Source: Rhizomucor pusillus (taxonomy: Eukaryota; Mucoromycota; Mucoromycetes; Mucorales; Lichtheimiaceae). Taken from it: a stretch of 64,000 nt of DNA. Under the pieces are notes generated by a model. It ran no database searches, was not told where the DNA came from, and saw only the letters and a program-made list of their open reading frames with translations. A program made the position numbers and the translations under genes. This document shows positions 48,566 to 60,963 of this stretch, piece after piece; within the stretch, counting starts at the first letter, position 1, and each line of letters begins with the position of its first letter. Location: assembly GCA_900175165.2 (NCBI GenBank), contig FWWN02000571.1, positions 1 to 64,000 on the forward strand. The letters run 5' to 3'.

Positions 48566-51500
48566 ATGACGCTTGCAATGACAGGAAGAATCGTCTGTGC
48601 CTCGCTGTTCCTTCCCTACACTGTCGACTTTGAACTTTCTCGGGACAAGAAGTCTCGCTTGACCGTCAGCAGCGCTGCTGCACCGCACACGGCCGAGTCT
48701 ATTCCTCCTCCTCCTGCTCCTGCCGCTAACACAAACGGATCAGCAACACCACCTGCGGTCGTGCCACCACCGCTAGCAGCAGCGGCCAATGTACCCAACC
48801 TCATTGACAGTCTAGCAGCACAACAACCTGGCACCGCCAACAAGCCAGCGAAAACGACCGAGTCTGCTGTCACGACTGAAGAGGAGAAACTTTTTGACTT
48901 TAAACAGCCAGAACAGCTCGTGCAACCGAGAAGTAAAATGCAGCGTGAACAAGAACTGCGCAAACTGGCACCCTTGTCTGTATCGATGCACCAACTCCAT
49001 CGACGACGCCCTTCGCTGGACAGCGCGACAGTTTTCGACAATGCGCCGTGGACGGTAAAGCCGTCGATTGCTGGCAACATTGGTTTGTGGAATGCCATCA
49101 ATTCGATCCGCGACAACCGGAGGGAGCAGTGCGTATGGATTGGTACACTAGGGATGCCTACCGACCCTCTATCTCGTCAAACCCGCGAAAAGATCCGAAC
49201 AACCTTCATTATGGAGCACGATTGTTACCCAATCATGCCATCTGATGCTGAATTTGAAGGCCATTACAACCAATACTGCAAGCAGGTACACAATGGGAAC
49301 AAAATGCCGCTACCGCACGGCATATTTTTTTAGCGCGTTTCACGTTTGAGGCTAAATTGCTCACTCACTCAATCACAGATACTCTGGCCATATTTTCACT
49401 ATGTTGTCCAAGACGACTTGCAAAACATGATGTTCAAAGAGAATGCCTGGGAAGCATACAAGTCACTCAACGAACGCTTTGCGGACGAGATTGTTGCGAA
49501 TTATCGTGAAAATGACATCAGTAAGATATCAGCATGACCCATTTTAGCATGTTGATTAACGCTGGCTCGCTTTCTCGGTTTAAAGTTTGGGTCAATGATT
49601 ATCACTTGATGCTTCTTCCTGGCATGTTACGGAAACGACTCCCGCGTGCGGTTATCGGATTCTTCCTCCATATACCATTCCCTAGCTCTGAGCTTTTCCG
49701 CTGCTTGCCCAGTAAGTGATATATCACGGTTTGTGTTCGGTATGGCATATATCAATACAAATATCTTTTTAGCACGAAAGCAACTATTGGAAGGCATACT
49801 AGGAGCTGATCTCGTGGGATTCCAAACATATTCCTTTGCTCGCCATTTTCTACAAACTTGCTCTCGCATATTGTCAGTGGATGCCACACCTACAGGCATC
49901 CAACTGGATTCCCACTATGTGTCTGTTAGAATATACCCCATTGGTATCGATATTACCACTCTCAACAAGAAAAGGTCAGCTCAGCCACGGTGATGTCGAT
50001 GATGAACAAAAGATGAATGAAACTCACAAATATTATATCTAGATCCGCACCTGAAGTACTACGATCAATTGACATGCTTAAAGAAAAGTATGCTGGAAAA
50101 AAGCTTATTGTTGCTCGAGACAAGCTGGATTACGTCAAAGGCGTACGGCAAAAGATGCTCGCTTTTGAGCAGTTTCTCATTCGCCACCCTGAATGGCGTG
50201 GAAAGGTTAGAAAAAGAAGAAGAAAGCAGTTCACATATACAGGAATACTAAGTCAAGAACACCAACAACAACAATTATTGTTGCCATTGTTACTAAAGGT
50301 TGTACTCATCCAAATTGCGTTATCTACGGCCGAGGGCAACGAGCTTCGCGCGCATATATCCGACGTTGTGGCTCGCGTCAACTCGAAATTTAGCAACATT
50401 TCCTATCAGCCCATTGTATTTCTTCATCAGGACATTTCATTTTCTCAATACCTTGCATTACTCACAGCTGCAGACGTCTCATTAATTACTCCACTCCGTG
50501 ACGGCATGAACCTGACTTCGCATGAATATATTGTCTGTCAAGAAAATAATTACGGCCCGCTGATCCTAAGTGAGGCAAGTGGTGCAGCAGCAGCCTTGTT
50601 CGAGAAGAAGAAGAATGTTGAATTTACTTTGGTACATAATTTATATAGTTCACGGGCACCTATGGAAGCTTCGGCGCTTGCTTGCGTGTCAATCCGTGGG
50701 ATCTTCGAGTACGTTTTACACAAACATGGACGAGATATTTGCCACGGCACGTTCTAAATTTTTGTTTGCACGTAGCAAGTAGGAAACGCGATCCACGAAG
50801 CTTTATCCATGAGCGAGGAAGAAAAAGCAAGCCGTTGGAAGGTAAGATAACATCGTCTAAGTATAGGCGCAGCTGCTTTGGATTAACATTCACATGTCTT
50901 CAGGAATTATATAAAAGTATTGTCACTAATTCAGGTATGCTATGCTGGAAAAGAGATAATGTTTACATTTCACAGAGTTATTCACCGTGATGGTGTATTT
51001 AGCTCAAAATTTCTGCACCAGCATCATTTCTGAACTATCCGCAGTACGGTTTTCATGCACGAGTGAATGCAAAAAGCAATACAGCTGACTCAGATGAACT
51101 TGTTAGATCCGCAATGACCATACCCACCGCGTCCCAGCGCAGATACCCATGCTTGATCTCAATGTTGTCGCAAATGCTTTCAAGGCGAGCAAGAAACCAC
51201 TGTACGGTGATCGTATAGAATTTTTCTCTTCTTTTTTTTTGCACTAGCAATTAATCAATCTTATTAGATTCCTTTTTGACTATGGCGGTACACTTATTCC
51301 GCACGGATCACAGGCGGGCGGAAACGATCTCGAGCGGCTCAGGAGCGTGTTGGGCCAACTCACGCAGAAAAGCGCAGTGTATGTGATTTCCGGTCGCACA
51401 AAAGCCAGCATCGAACGCGATCTAGAGGATGTGCCAAATCTGGGATTAGCCGCAGAAAACGGGTTCCATCTCAAGCCGCGCGGCGAACCATGGAAAAAGC

Positions 51501-52162
51501 TGTTTACAAACGTGGACTTGTCGTGGATGCCGGCTGTCAAGGAGGTATGAACTGGGAAAAAAGATAAAGGCCACATTTGCTAATGAATTGCCGCCAGATA
51601 TTCCAATATTACACGGAACGCACGCCTGGTTCTCGAATTGAGACAAAGGATATATCGATCGTGTGGCATTATCGCTCAAGCACAGGCCACGATACTCAGT
51701 TTGCGTGCGTATATATGTCGTTGGTTTTTTCTAAACATCTGGTACCACTAACACACTTGATTTTTTCAGTGCCTGGCAGGCGGCCGAGTGTCAAAACCAC
51801 ATTGCTGACTCTGTTAACAAGAACTTTGCTGTGCACGCAGTGACGGGCAGAACAACGATCGAGGTACGTTGCTATTGTGGCTTCATTGATCGAGAAAACC
51901 TAAAACATTGTCTCCGTAGGTCCTGCCGCATGACATCAACAAGAGCGCGATAGCTAACCGTATTTTGTCTGACATCCAACCGGATTTCGTTCTATCGATC
52001 GGTGACGACCGCATGGATGAAGATATGTTTGCTTTCCTTAACAAGCAAAAGATCCCGAACGTTGTTACCTGCACTGTGGGCGCACGCAGCACTGAGGCAA
52101 AGTATCGTGTACCGAATGTGCAAAGCGTTTTGGATGCTTTGGAGAATCTCGTTGCACTGTAA
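48566..52162 (+). CDS. Trehalose-6-phosphate synthase/phosphatase complex protein (Tps2/Tsl1-like)
   Basis: Two-domain trehalose protein. Model (16 exons): join(48566..49285,49379..49520,49586..49711,49773..49974,50043..50205,50299..50574,50649..50708,50776..50841,50904..50934,51003..51048,51077..51101,51143..51201,51268..51544,51598..51704,51770..51863,51920..52162), 878 aa. Ala/Pro-rich insert at about 30-110; GT20 domain about 160-600: [71 protein letters not shown]. The UDP-glucose glycine loop at the N-terminus is not visible. The HAD phosphatase domain follows: [10 protein letters not shown] has the nucleophile D643 but Gly645 where the acid/base Asp of DxDxT belongs; VISGR and [12 protein letters not shown] are intact. 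A regulatory (Tps3/Tsl1-like) subunit is likely. Intron 50575-50648 is GC-AG. Exons 10-11 are the least certain. Confidence 0.86.
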
Positions 52163-52388
52163 AGAGTATGACCAGAAGCATGCAATAAAAACATTAGCAA
52201 AATTTTGAAGGAAGCCTAAATCTATCTTTACAAATGATTTACATATGTGAACATCGCTTTCTTTGTTAATGAGATTTCAGTACAACACAGTAGTAGCCTG
52301 GTAATATATATGTATCATATAGTATACATGAGCCAAAGATGAAGGAAGGGGTATATGAGATGCGATGAATCTTTGTACGACAGTCAAT

Positions 52389-54512
52389 TTAGACATTTTG
52401 TCGTTCGTGAACGGAGGGTGGGTTTGATATTGGTAAGTACAGGGTACTATCTTCATGATTATCTTGCCGTTGTTCCAAGGATGGTGATTTCAAGTCCTGC
52501 CTTGCCGACGACGATGTCCCGTTGTTATGCTTTGACGGAGCAGAGTGGATATCATCTGGTGTGATGATGGTAATGGCCGTTTGACGCGGTCGGGTGGTTG
52601 CATAGATACCATTGTTTCCATTTTCGCCACCGCCATCAGGATGCTGCCTCCTGTCGATTTCTGTGATACCAACTTCTGCACCGTCATTGATCTTTACGCG
52701 TTTCCGGAAAAGCTCTTGACTGTTGCGGAACGTGATGCTGTTCGCGGACAGGCTGCTCTTTGTCAAGGTGCGCTTCGTAAACGTGCCAATGTGGAACAGA
52801 GGTACTGTGATACCGTGCACGATCACGGAGGCAAGAACCATAAAGTATACGACAGGCTCGACAACAGCTCGTGCGTGTGCATGCGGTCCATCTGTTTCCA
52901 GATTTTCGATAGCCACGGTGTAGTAAAAGATCTATGCAAAAGGATGGGGCCGTTTAGAGAGCTTTGGAAACTAACGTATGGACCAGTGTTATCAATAAGA
53001 CTTACTGCACCGACACCGATGGGACCAAACCAGCCTGTAAAAAGCGCCTGCCTCCAGTTATTCAAGGCTGGAATCCATTTATATGTAGCAATGACGAACG
53101 GCAATCGGCGTAGGAAAAGCACAAGAATAGCAAGTACAACCAGACGCCACGCTGTCATTTGCAGCGACGAATCGCCAAACAAAGACCAAGGCATAGTGGC
53201 TCCAATGTACACAAAGATGCTCAGGTTGAGCAACATATCGATAACCTAATTTACCTTAATGTGAGTTTTACATATCGTAAAAAAAATTGTCTTTATCGTT
53301 TACCTCCATAAGATGAGCATCCTCGGTTTCTTTTCTGAACCAGTCATCCCAGGTAAACGAGTTGCCGGCAATGAAGCACGCGAGCAAATCATCGCTTCCA
53401 ATCAAGGATACTCCACCTAAGAGGAAGAGCTATCATAAAGAAAAAAGAACTATTAGAGCCGCCAACGGTTCGTATAACGTTCTTTAAAAAAGAGACTTAC
53501 AGCCAGCGCAATCGAGTATACCAGGAACGACTCCTTGTCAATGAGGTTGCGTTGTTCAGCAAATTTTAGCAGTTTCCGAGCAATATAGCCGACGACGAAA
53601 CCAATAACAATCGACAGGAGGATTTGAAAAGCCATGATCCAGTAGGCCCAGCGGCCGATGGCGGCACCCACCGATTTTTGCATAAGGTAGATGGCCAAGA
53701 ACAAGAACGGGTAGCCGAGGCCGTCATTAGCGCCGCTCTCGGCAGAGATGAGGTTGCGCACGTTGGGAGGCACGCGTTCCTCGGCAAACTTTCCTTGGAC
53801 GATCGAGTTGGCTAGTACCTAAGCGTCCCTGTAAGTAAAGCAACAATAAAATATCACGCGCGGAGCCAGTAAAGTAGTATGTATGTACCGGATCAGTTGG
53901 CGTGAAGCATGAAGCTACCATGAGGGATTCAAGCTGTTAAAACACATGATTTAAAGATGAGTTTGGTAATTCCTTCGAATTTGCATGCATGTTTTGATAC
54001 TCACAAAGTTGAGCCCGGGGATCATGGCCCACACCAGCAGACCGCTGACTATCCACATATAGATCATCCCTGGGATCAGCAGCATAAACAAGGACCAGAA
54101 TTCCTTGCGCAGGTACGCTTTGGGCAGAGCCACGCCGGCTGCCATGACCTGAATAGTAGTTAAAGGATTACTATGCATGGCAAAGATATCTCGAGTTTCT
54201 ATTGTGCTAACCTGAATGCCAATGACAACGCGGCAAAATTCACGTGTGAATATCTCTTCTGAGCCCCACGTCTCCACATTGATAAAGTTCGCGCACAGTG
54301 GCCCGAATATGATTCCGCATACAATAGCAACGGCTGTTATTCGGATAGTTACATTGTTAGTTTGGCGTGGGTTGTGATGATGATCTAAGACTGGGCATCC
54401 TACAGGCTTCGGAAAGATATAGCCTTTCCTTAATAGTGAGCGATGACAATCCGAAAAGCAGGATGAAGCCGCCCAGAATAGCGAGCGCGGCGGACAGAGG
54501 AACTAGAGCCAT
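52389..54512 (-). CDS. NHA1: Plasma-membrane Na+/H+ antiporter (Nha1/Sod2 type, CPA1)
   Basis: Exports Na+ (and often K+) in exchange for H+. Model: complement(join(52389..52931,53006..53245,53304..53429,53501..53818,53889..53933,54005..54148,54212..54333,54404..54512)), 548 aa. About 12 membrane segments occupy residues 1-425, beginning ALVPLSAALAILGGFILLFG. Functional motifs: CGIIFGPLCANFINV, CFTPTDPVLANS (fungal TPTDP) and ESGANDGLGYPF with the ion-site Asn-Asp pair, then SDDLLACFIAGNSFTWDDWF. The C-terminal cytosolic tail (about 120 residues) is hydrophilic, Ser/Asn-rich and far shorter than that of S. cerevisiae Nha1, nearer to Sod2-like forms. Exon 5 (45 nt class) carries the TPTDP motif. 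Likely role in salt and pH homeostasis. Confidence 0.93.
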
Positions 54513-55492
54513 TGAGCAGTGAAGAGCTTCCTTTTTGCCGTCGTTGCTTTTCTTCCTTGTTTGTTAAATTTGTATCGAAAGAAGAGAAAACTGAGTTGCG
54601 GCAAAGAGAGGGACTCGCTCTATAAAGGAACAGGAGATGCTTATACACGATCAAATTTTTTATTAAGAAGGATTTTGACGGAACTTTAACAAACACACAC
54701 AAGCGCTCCGGAGCCGAAGCACTTGTCATTGTTGGAGTGCGCGATTTTTGCCAACTCCGAACAGTTGCCTAATTCGTATAGGGTCGACGATGCTGGGCGT
54801 TACACATGGCTGCACGTTGGAGGGAGAGATCGCCCGTTCACCACCTCCTCCTCCAACAACAACGCCTGCGACCTCGACTTGCTTGCGGAATGTGATATGC
54901 CCAATCGATAACGATGGGCATCCAACTGAGCTATTTGTGCTAGATCGCTCTATCATTTTTGGAGAAGTTAGTACTACCTATCCATGATGAAACATATTAC
55001 TTTACTGTCGTTTTGTTTCCGTTACTGCTTATTTCTTTTTCCAAATCATGCAGAAATGTTTTGGTCAAATGTAGACATGCGCTACTGTAAGCAGCAGCAG
55101 CAGCAGTAACAGATGATCATGCATGCATCCCCCACTGTAAACAGTTGTGGCAAGTAAGAAGGAGGAGGAGCAGGTTTTCCTTCCCGGCCATCTTCGGCAT
55201 ACATCGAAGAAAATTTTCGCGACCAACTGTAAGACGCAGCAAGAGATAGACACACACAGAGAGAGAGGGAGACCGCTCGCACCGCTCGCATCGCCGCCGA
55301 TTCATCATCATCATTATCATCATCATCAAATCTTTTCTTCTTCTTCTTCGCAAGAGCGCCAAGGTCAAGTTCTTTCGTTCGCGACAGGCTACCCAGACAG
55401 ACATTACGCATATTTCGACAGAGACAGACAGAGAGAGAGGGGCTGCTTTCGCCGATGTGGGTTAATCGATTTAGAGGTTCTGCTATTTATTC
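54513..55492. other. Divergent or intergenic stretch
   Basis: Antiporter upstream region, then low-complexity DNA: (CAG)n-like run at about 55088-55107, AGAGAGAG near 55258-55268, ATCATC repeats at about 55305-55328 and CTTCTTCTT near 55336-55350. A plus frame around 54790-55000 could splice to a six-codon end but has no support. The right end is the 3' flank of the WW-domain gene. Confidence 0.5.
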
Positions 55493-57255
55493 CTAGGGAT
55501 AGTTTCTTCCGCTCTTGTCGTGGTAAACATATCTTCTCGCTCGCACCATGCTATCTGACCTCGCGTCTGTTACGTTACTTCGTCTTTGGTATCCAAACGA
55601 TCCATCCTGCATCATCCTCCTGCTAGGCTCCTGGCGGTACAAGTCTCCGGCTTGGATTCGGCGTGGTTGTGGTGGTGGTAGATGCTGCTGCAATGTGTTC
55701 GAAGAATAGGGTATATGGTGGCCATGTGTTGGTGGCGGCGGTGAAGACGATCGTGATGGCTCAATGTCACGAAGAGGAGGAGGTTGCAACATGTCTGTCT
55801 GTCGCTGTCGTTTGTTTGATTCTCGGGTCGCTTCGATTGATTCAATTCTTGAACGTTTTTGCCCTGTTACTCCCGTGTTGGTGTTGTTGTTGTTGTTGTT
55901 GTTGCTGTGATTGCTCTTTGGTGTACTTGCTTTATCTGTGTCGTTTCGTGGCTTTGGAATCTCCCAAACGCTTTCTCCCGTTTCCTTGTTGTAATAATAA
56001 GTTTGCCCTTTGCTCGAAATTATCTTGCTCCATGGATGTGGCACTTCGTTTTCTTGTTCTTTTCCTTTAGATCGTTTCTCGCTCTTACTGCTTTGCTGTT
56101 TGTTAGCATGGGTATTACCGGTACGTGTCGTCCTTTCTGGTTTGCTGGTGCCAAAGTATCGTATCAATAAGAGCGCAAATTCTTGTTCCTCTTCTTCACC
56201 GAGAGATACTACGAATTCCTCTTCTGTACTTTGTTCCTTCTGCTCGGGGGTTTTTACTTTGTTCTCCACATGCGGCTCCGTTCGAGTCTTTTCGTACGCG
56301 TCTCCATCGAATACGATAACGTCGTCAATTTCCACAACAGGCTTTCCAGACTTGTCGTCATCCTGTTCTCCAGGCGGGGTGGTATCACGGCTGCTGACAG
56401 AAAGCTTCGCTGCGGTACTTTTGTTACCTTGTTCTCCTCGTGGGCTAGCATCACTGGTATTTACAGAAGGCTTCGTTGCAGCCTTTTGGTGATCTTGTTG
56501 TTCAGATACATCGATGCTGTTCACATGCGGCTGTGTTCCAGCCTCTTGATCTTTGCTTTCCATAGTTGGAGTTATATCATCATCGTCCTTCTTTTGTTCT
56601 GGCGCTGCTTCTGGTGCTACTTCTGATGCTACTTCTGATACTTCTGCTGCTTCTACAGCTTCTTTTGATACTGCTACTTCTTCTTTTGCTACTGTTACTT
56701 CTTCTTTTGTTACTGCTACCGCTTCTCGGTCTTTTTGCTCCTTGGATACAATGTCCTTGTTCTCTGTTACGCCGGGCTGCTTTGTAGCTAATTTTTGGTC
56801 TTTCTGGTCGTCGACTACAACTATCTCGTCACCCTGAGGTAGCTGCTCTCCTGATGCTTTTCGCTTGGATACTGTCATGTCGCTTGCGTCGTTCGATTTT
56901 TCTTGTTCTGTCTTTGGCTTCCGCTTATCACTTGACCATGCCTCCTCTTGCTGTCTCTTTGCTGGCACGTTCTGCTCACTGCGTCTTCTTTCAGTCATGG
57001 TATCGTTTTGTCGTCGTTCACTGTGAAGAAAAATGGGAGGAAAAACCAATCAGCACATAGGGGGCAAAATCAGAAGCAAGTCGCTCGATCATACTTTGTA
57101 TATTCCATGCTGCGGTGCTGCCAATGTCGTTCCTGCTGCCGCAAAGATCGGTTGTCATCCGTTCTTTTGTGCACCTGTGCGTGTCTGTCTCTGATTCGGC
57201 TGTGATCACGGCCCCAAGAGTGGTTTTCAGATGGTCGTCTGCGATATGAATCCAT
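55493..57255 (-). CDS. WW-domain protein with Arg-rich N-terminus and acidic repeats
   Basis: Model: complement(join(55493..57020,57095..57255)), 562 aa. One clear WW domain at about 380-410: first Trp in HPWSKIISSKG, the Tyr triplet in QTYYYNKETGES, second Trp in VWEIPKP; such domains bind Pro-rich ligands. The first 60 residues are Arg/His/Gln-rich (SYRRRPSENHSWGRDHSRIR), reminiscent of splicing-related proteins. Residues about 145-290 are Glu/Lys/Ala-rich with Glu-Val-Ala repeats, then three degenerate about 22-residue repeats (TQPHVNSIDVSEQQ, TKPSVNTSDASPRGEQ, AKLSVSSRDTTPPGEQ). A poly-Asn run follows the WW domain. A second in-frame ATG lies 75 nt upstream (57330). RNA-processing role is inference; no FF or RRM domain is present. 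Confidence 0.8.
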
Positions 57256-58494
57256 GTGTGTTATATGCGTTTGCACAAGGAAAAGAAGAGTGGGATTTTG
57301 CGGAGTCTGGAAATCACAACGCGAGTCCATCCTTTATGGATTGCGCAGCAGCACAGCCATAAAGCCTTAACATAAATGCTCCTCTGTCATTTTACCTAAA
57401 TCAATAAACACTTTGATAAAAATTAAACATTCAGTCCTGTTGCATTATGGGGCGAGAATAATTGCATATTTCATACGATCTGTGTGCATCCAGTAATTCT
57501 TTAATCCATTTGCTTTACGTCATAGCACAGAAATGCAGGAGGAGATACCTTTTCACTATGTGGATACAGCTTACTTATTATAAGCAATGAAAAGTTTTTT
57601 TTGAGAACTACGATACAAGATTTGCTAGCTGTATTGGCAATAGCAATGCCCAGATAGTGCGCGTGCGTGATAGATTTCTTGGTTCTTTTGCAGGTGATTG
57701 AGTTCTTTACATTGCGTTTTAATTCTCTGTTATCCGTGAATAATGCAACAAAGACCTGCGGCAAACCTGTCCCATTCTGACGACAGGGACCAGCACTAGA
57801 TTTTGCAAGAGACAGTTTCTATTCTCAAACAACGCGATCTTTGCTTTTTGCTGGTGTGCAAGCATTGGCATTGAGTTTAGTCCTATTCCGTTGGGTGGGA
57901 GCTCCCCGCAATTCCGGCTAATGTACTACTAAAGGATGCAAAGAGTATTTGAAGCATAAAGGAATGGAATTCGCATTAAAATAATACATACATACTTGAA
58001 ATGTATATCATAAAGTATTATTACAAATAATCTACGATCCAGTGCTTGAAACTTGCTTCATGTGCTAGCAGAAGTTTCTGGTACGTTTCTGGTACGATTG
58101 TCACAATAACTTTTGTAAAAGTGAGCTGCGCATATAATCAAACACATAGTATCCACATTATGTACATATTTAACATAGAAGAAACATATTTTCATATCAA
58201 TCTGGTCTTTTTTTTCTCTTTATACACTCTCGTGCTTATCACTGTTGCTATCAAAGAGCAATCGTTCTAGTGGATCTACAATATACATATATACACACTT
58301 TATCACAATATCTTGTGAATTTAAAAGTTGTTTCGAGGCCTGTTACCTTTTTGGAACCCTTCATTGAGAACGGTGCAAAGACACGAGCACCTTTCATGAT
58401 TTTACAGCGTCGTCGTGAAGCGGAGATGAGGTCCGCAGTGTAAAAAAGGGCCTGTCCAGACAGAGTTGTCTTGTGTGGAGTGCTGCTTCGCGCG
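57256..58494. other. Gene-poor stretch
   Basis: Promoters of the WW-domain gene (minus) and of the SOG2-like gene (plus). Frames at 57501-57764 and 58046-58270 show no motif and AT-rich, non-coding composition. Confidence 0.55.
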
Positions 58495-60004
58495 ATGGAG
58501 CAGCAGGATGGGCCTCATGCTTCGCTGCGATCGCTCACTGCAAACTCGCCATCCAGTGTGCTGGGACTAACACTAAATAAGCATGGCGCCTCACTCCAGA
58601 AAAGTCCACGAGACAACAACCGGCGGCAGAGCGGACGGGTTGCGGTTCTTCCTCCTCTCAAGCTCAGAACGACAGCAGCGTCGTCGTCTCCTCCTCCCAC
58701 CAGCAATGAATTTATGGAGCCCCAAGACGAAACACAACAACAACAGCAGAAGCAGCAATGTGAGCATCATTTTCAACACACTGTTGGGATTGGTAGCACT
58801 GCGTTGAAAGGTCCTACAACGCATCTCGTGGCTGCTTGCAGGACACTCCTTTTCGCCACGACCTCGCTTCACTGCATTCTTCACAGGTGCTTGCAGTACT
58901 GCATCGGCCAGGATAGCCTAGGCCTCAGTCCAGCGCTGCAAAAGTCTAAAGCACAAGCCGACTGCCTCGTCCGAATCCTCGATCAATTGGATGCACGGCA
59001 ACAGACGCCAACAACGCAGATATGCACAGAGCTCATCCAAACAGCTGGTTCACTCATTGCCGCTTTCAAAGAACTGACATGTCTGCTACAAACACGCATC
59101 ACCACACTGGCACAGGTCCTGGATGCCAAGTTTGCCCGACAGCTTATCACAACGGTGCACGGTGCCTCGGTCGATGTCAAAGATGCATGGGAAACCATCC
59201 AACCGTTTACAAAAATCTTTACTCATTCGTCGTCTCTTTTATCTGTTTCCCCAGTATCTAATGCGACGAAGACATCGCCGTTTCTCCAAACAACCTCGTC
59301 AACTCCTACATTTCATACATCATCGTCACCATCTTCTGCCACTGCCGCTGCTGCACCTCCTCCTCTCTCTTTGCCAGCATCCAGCGCATCCTCTGTCGTT
59401 CGTGGACGTTCTCATAGCGATCACATGCTCGCCTCGCCTGCTGCAATGTTTCCTCTCGCATCTCCGCAAACAGACGACGATACATTGCTGTACAACCACT
59501 TGAAACTTGCAGTGACGGGTTCGCTGCATGTCGTGGATTTGCTCAAGCAATCGATACAGGAAGCCATCTCCAAGGATATGTCCAGCACCCTGGAAACCAA
59601 ACTTTACGACCTGTCTCGCCAAGCAGACCAAGCGGCAAGCATGGCTCTGAAGATTGACGAAGGACTCGAAAACCTTTCGACCAATGCGAGCAAAGAAGCA
59701 AGACGGGAATTCTGGCAAGATGCCAATAGCTATCTCAAGGTAACGTATCTATATTACATTACTGGATGGATGTAATACATGCTGAGAATTATATCAGGAA
59801 ATTGTCTTGCTCATGAGCTCAGTGCGTTCAATATCGACGGCGGAAGATTTTACTTGGTCCAAGCCAGTCAAGCAAGGGTGCTTGCAAGTAACGCGCGTCA
59901 CTGCAGAGGTAGCCAAGTTGTGGAATAACTGCAGCATGTTTGCAAGTGACGAGGATGGCTTGCACTCGCCCGCTGCTGCCGGGCCGTCATCTGAAGCTGC
60001 TTGA
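58495..60004 (+). CDS. SOG2: SOG2-domain protein (RAM signalling)
   Basis: In yeasts Sog2 is a scaffold of the RAM network that works with the Cbk1 kinase and Kic1/Mob2 in polarised growth and cell separation. Model: join(58495..59739,59798..60004), 483 aa. The N-terminal 100 residues are Ser/Pro/Gln-rich. The helical SOG2 region follows: TLLFATTSLHCILHRCLQ, then FKELTCLLQTRITTLAQVLD, FARQLITTVHGASVDVKDAW and, after a long Ser/Thr/Pro linker (about 250-325), VTGSLHVVDLLKQSIQEAI and KPVKQGCLQVTRVTAEVAKLW-type helices near the end. Typical Sog2 carries an N-terminal leucine-rich repeat domain; none is present here or in frame upstream, so either a 5' exon was missed or this is a short form. Stop is 83 nt from the next start. 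Confidence 0.72.
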
Positions 60005-60087
60005 TGATCAATGGAAAAACATTCTAGCGCTGAGCTGCTGTTGTTAAGAGAAAGAGTTGAGAGGTGCACACGGCCTGAAATGGCGGC

Positions 60088-60824
60088 ATGCTCGTTTCCA
60101 CTATTATTCGACCCCGAACCATACTCCATTGTACTAAGCGATTTAATCATACCAGCAATGAAAGGATACCAAATTATGCCGGCTGGTGGACGCTGATCCT
60201 GGACCAGTCGACGCAGCAGCCTGTAAGCCCGACCCCTTGAAACTGTGATCTTTTGTTGTTCCTGATTCTGTTCTTGTTTTTGAAAAACGATCGATTAGCA
60301 AGCAACACATCCTCATGAGCAGCGCCAGTCTATACAAGTATTTCCACCTGCAGAGAAACCTCCTCTTTTACCGCAGAAAATAAAAGAAACAGTTCAACTC
60401 GATGGAGAAACTATCGAGTTGCCCGAGAAACCAGAACCTCCAGATAATTGCTGTATGAGGTGAGAGGGTTATCTGAGGGAGGGGCTTTTGACTGTGCACA
60501 CTTTCTGACTCTCTATTCTGATGATCTACGTAGCGGTTGCGCGCACTGGTAAGCCTTGTTTTGGAAGGATACAACGCAAATGGTCGTATCTAAAAAGATA
60601 TATATATATTTACATATAGCGTGTGGGATATTTACCAAGAGGATATGGAAGAGTATCTCGAGCAAAAGTCGGAAATACGACAGCGGTTCATCGAGGCTAA
60701 CCAGCCTGTACCGCCATCGCTTTCATCATCGAATAAATCAGCAGCAGAGCAAGTGCAGGAAGAAATGGATCCAACAATAAGAGCATTTGTCGAGATGGAA
60801 CGCAAACTTGGAAACAGAAACTAA
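60088..60824 (+). CDS. OXLD1: Oxidoreductase-like domain protein, mitochondrial (OXLD1-like)
   Basis: Small protein with the Cys-rich oxidoreductase-like domain; function unknown in the family. Model: join(60088..60222,60299..60459,60534..60548,60620..60824), 171 aa. The N-terminus (MLVSTIIRPRTILHCTKRFN) is an Arg-rich leader fit for mitochondrial import. The domain is LPEKPEPPDNCCMSGCAHCV followed by WDIYQEDMEEYLEQK, with five Cys in a CC-x3-C-x2-C arrangement plus the leader Cys. This signature is assembled from three exons, the middle one a 15-nt micro-exon (CGGTTGCGCGCACTG) that supplies GCAHC. The start was chosen because it is the only nearby ATG in the phase of exon 2. The gene follows SOG2 on the same strand with 83 nt between. 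Confidence 0.88.
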
Positions 60825-60963
60825 GGCATTGGGCATTTATACATCATTTACATTGCATTATTCTTGTTGTTTTAGATATATTTTTACATACCCTCTTCCT
60901 CCTCCTCTTTTGGGCAAGAATGATCTAGATCTTAAAATTACTCAAAAGAACTATAAATGTTAA

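Noticed and set aside
54748..55080. Two-exon small plus-strand gene upstream of the antiporter
   Set aside because: A donor and acceptor can be paired, but the product is short, Pro/Thr-rich and unrecognised, and the region is promoter-like.
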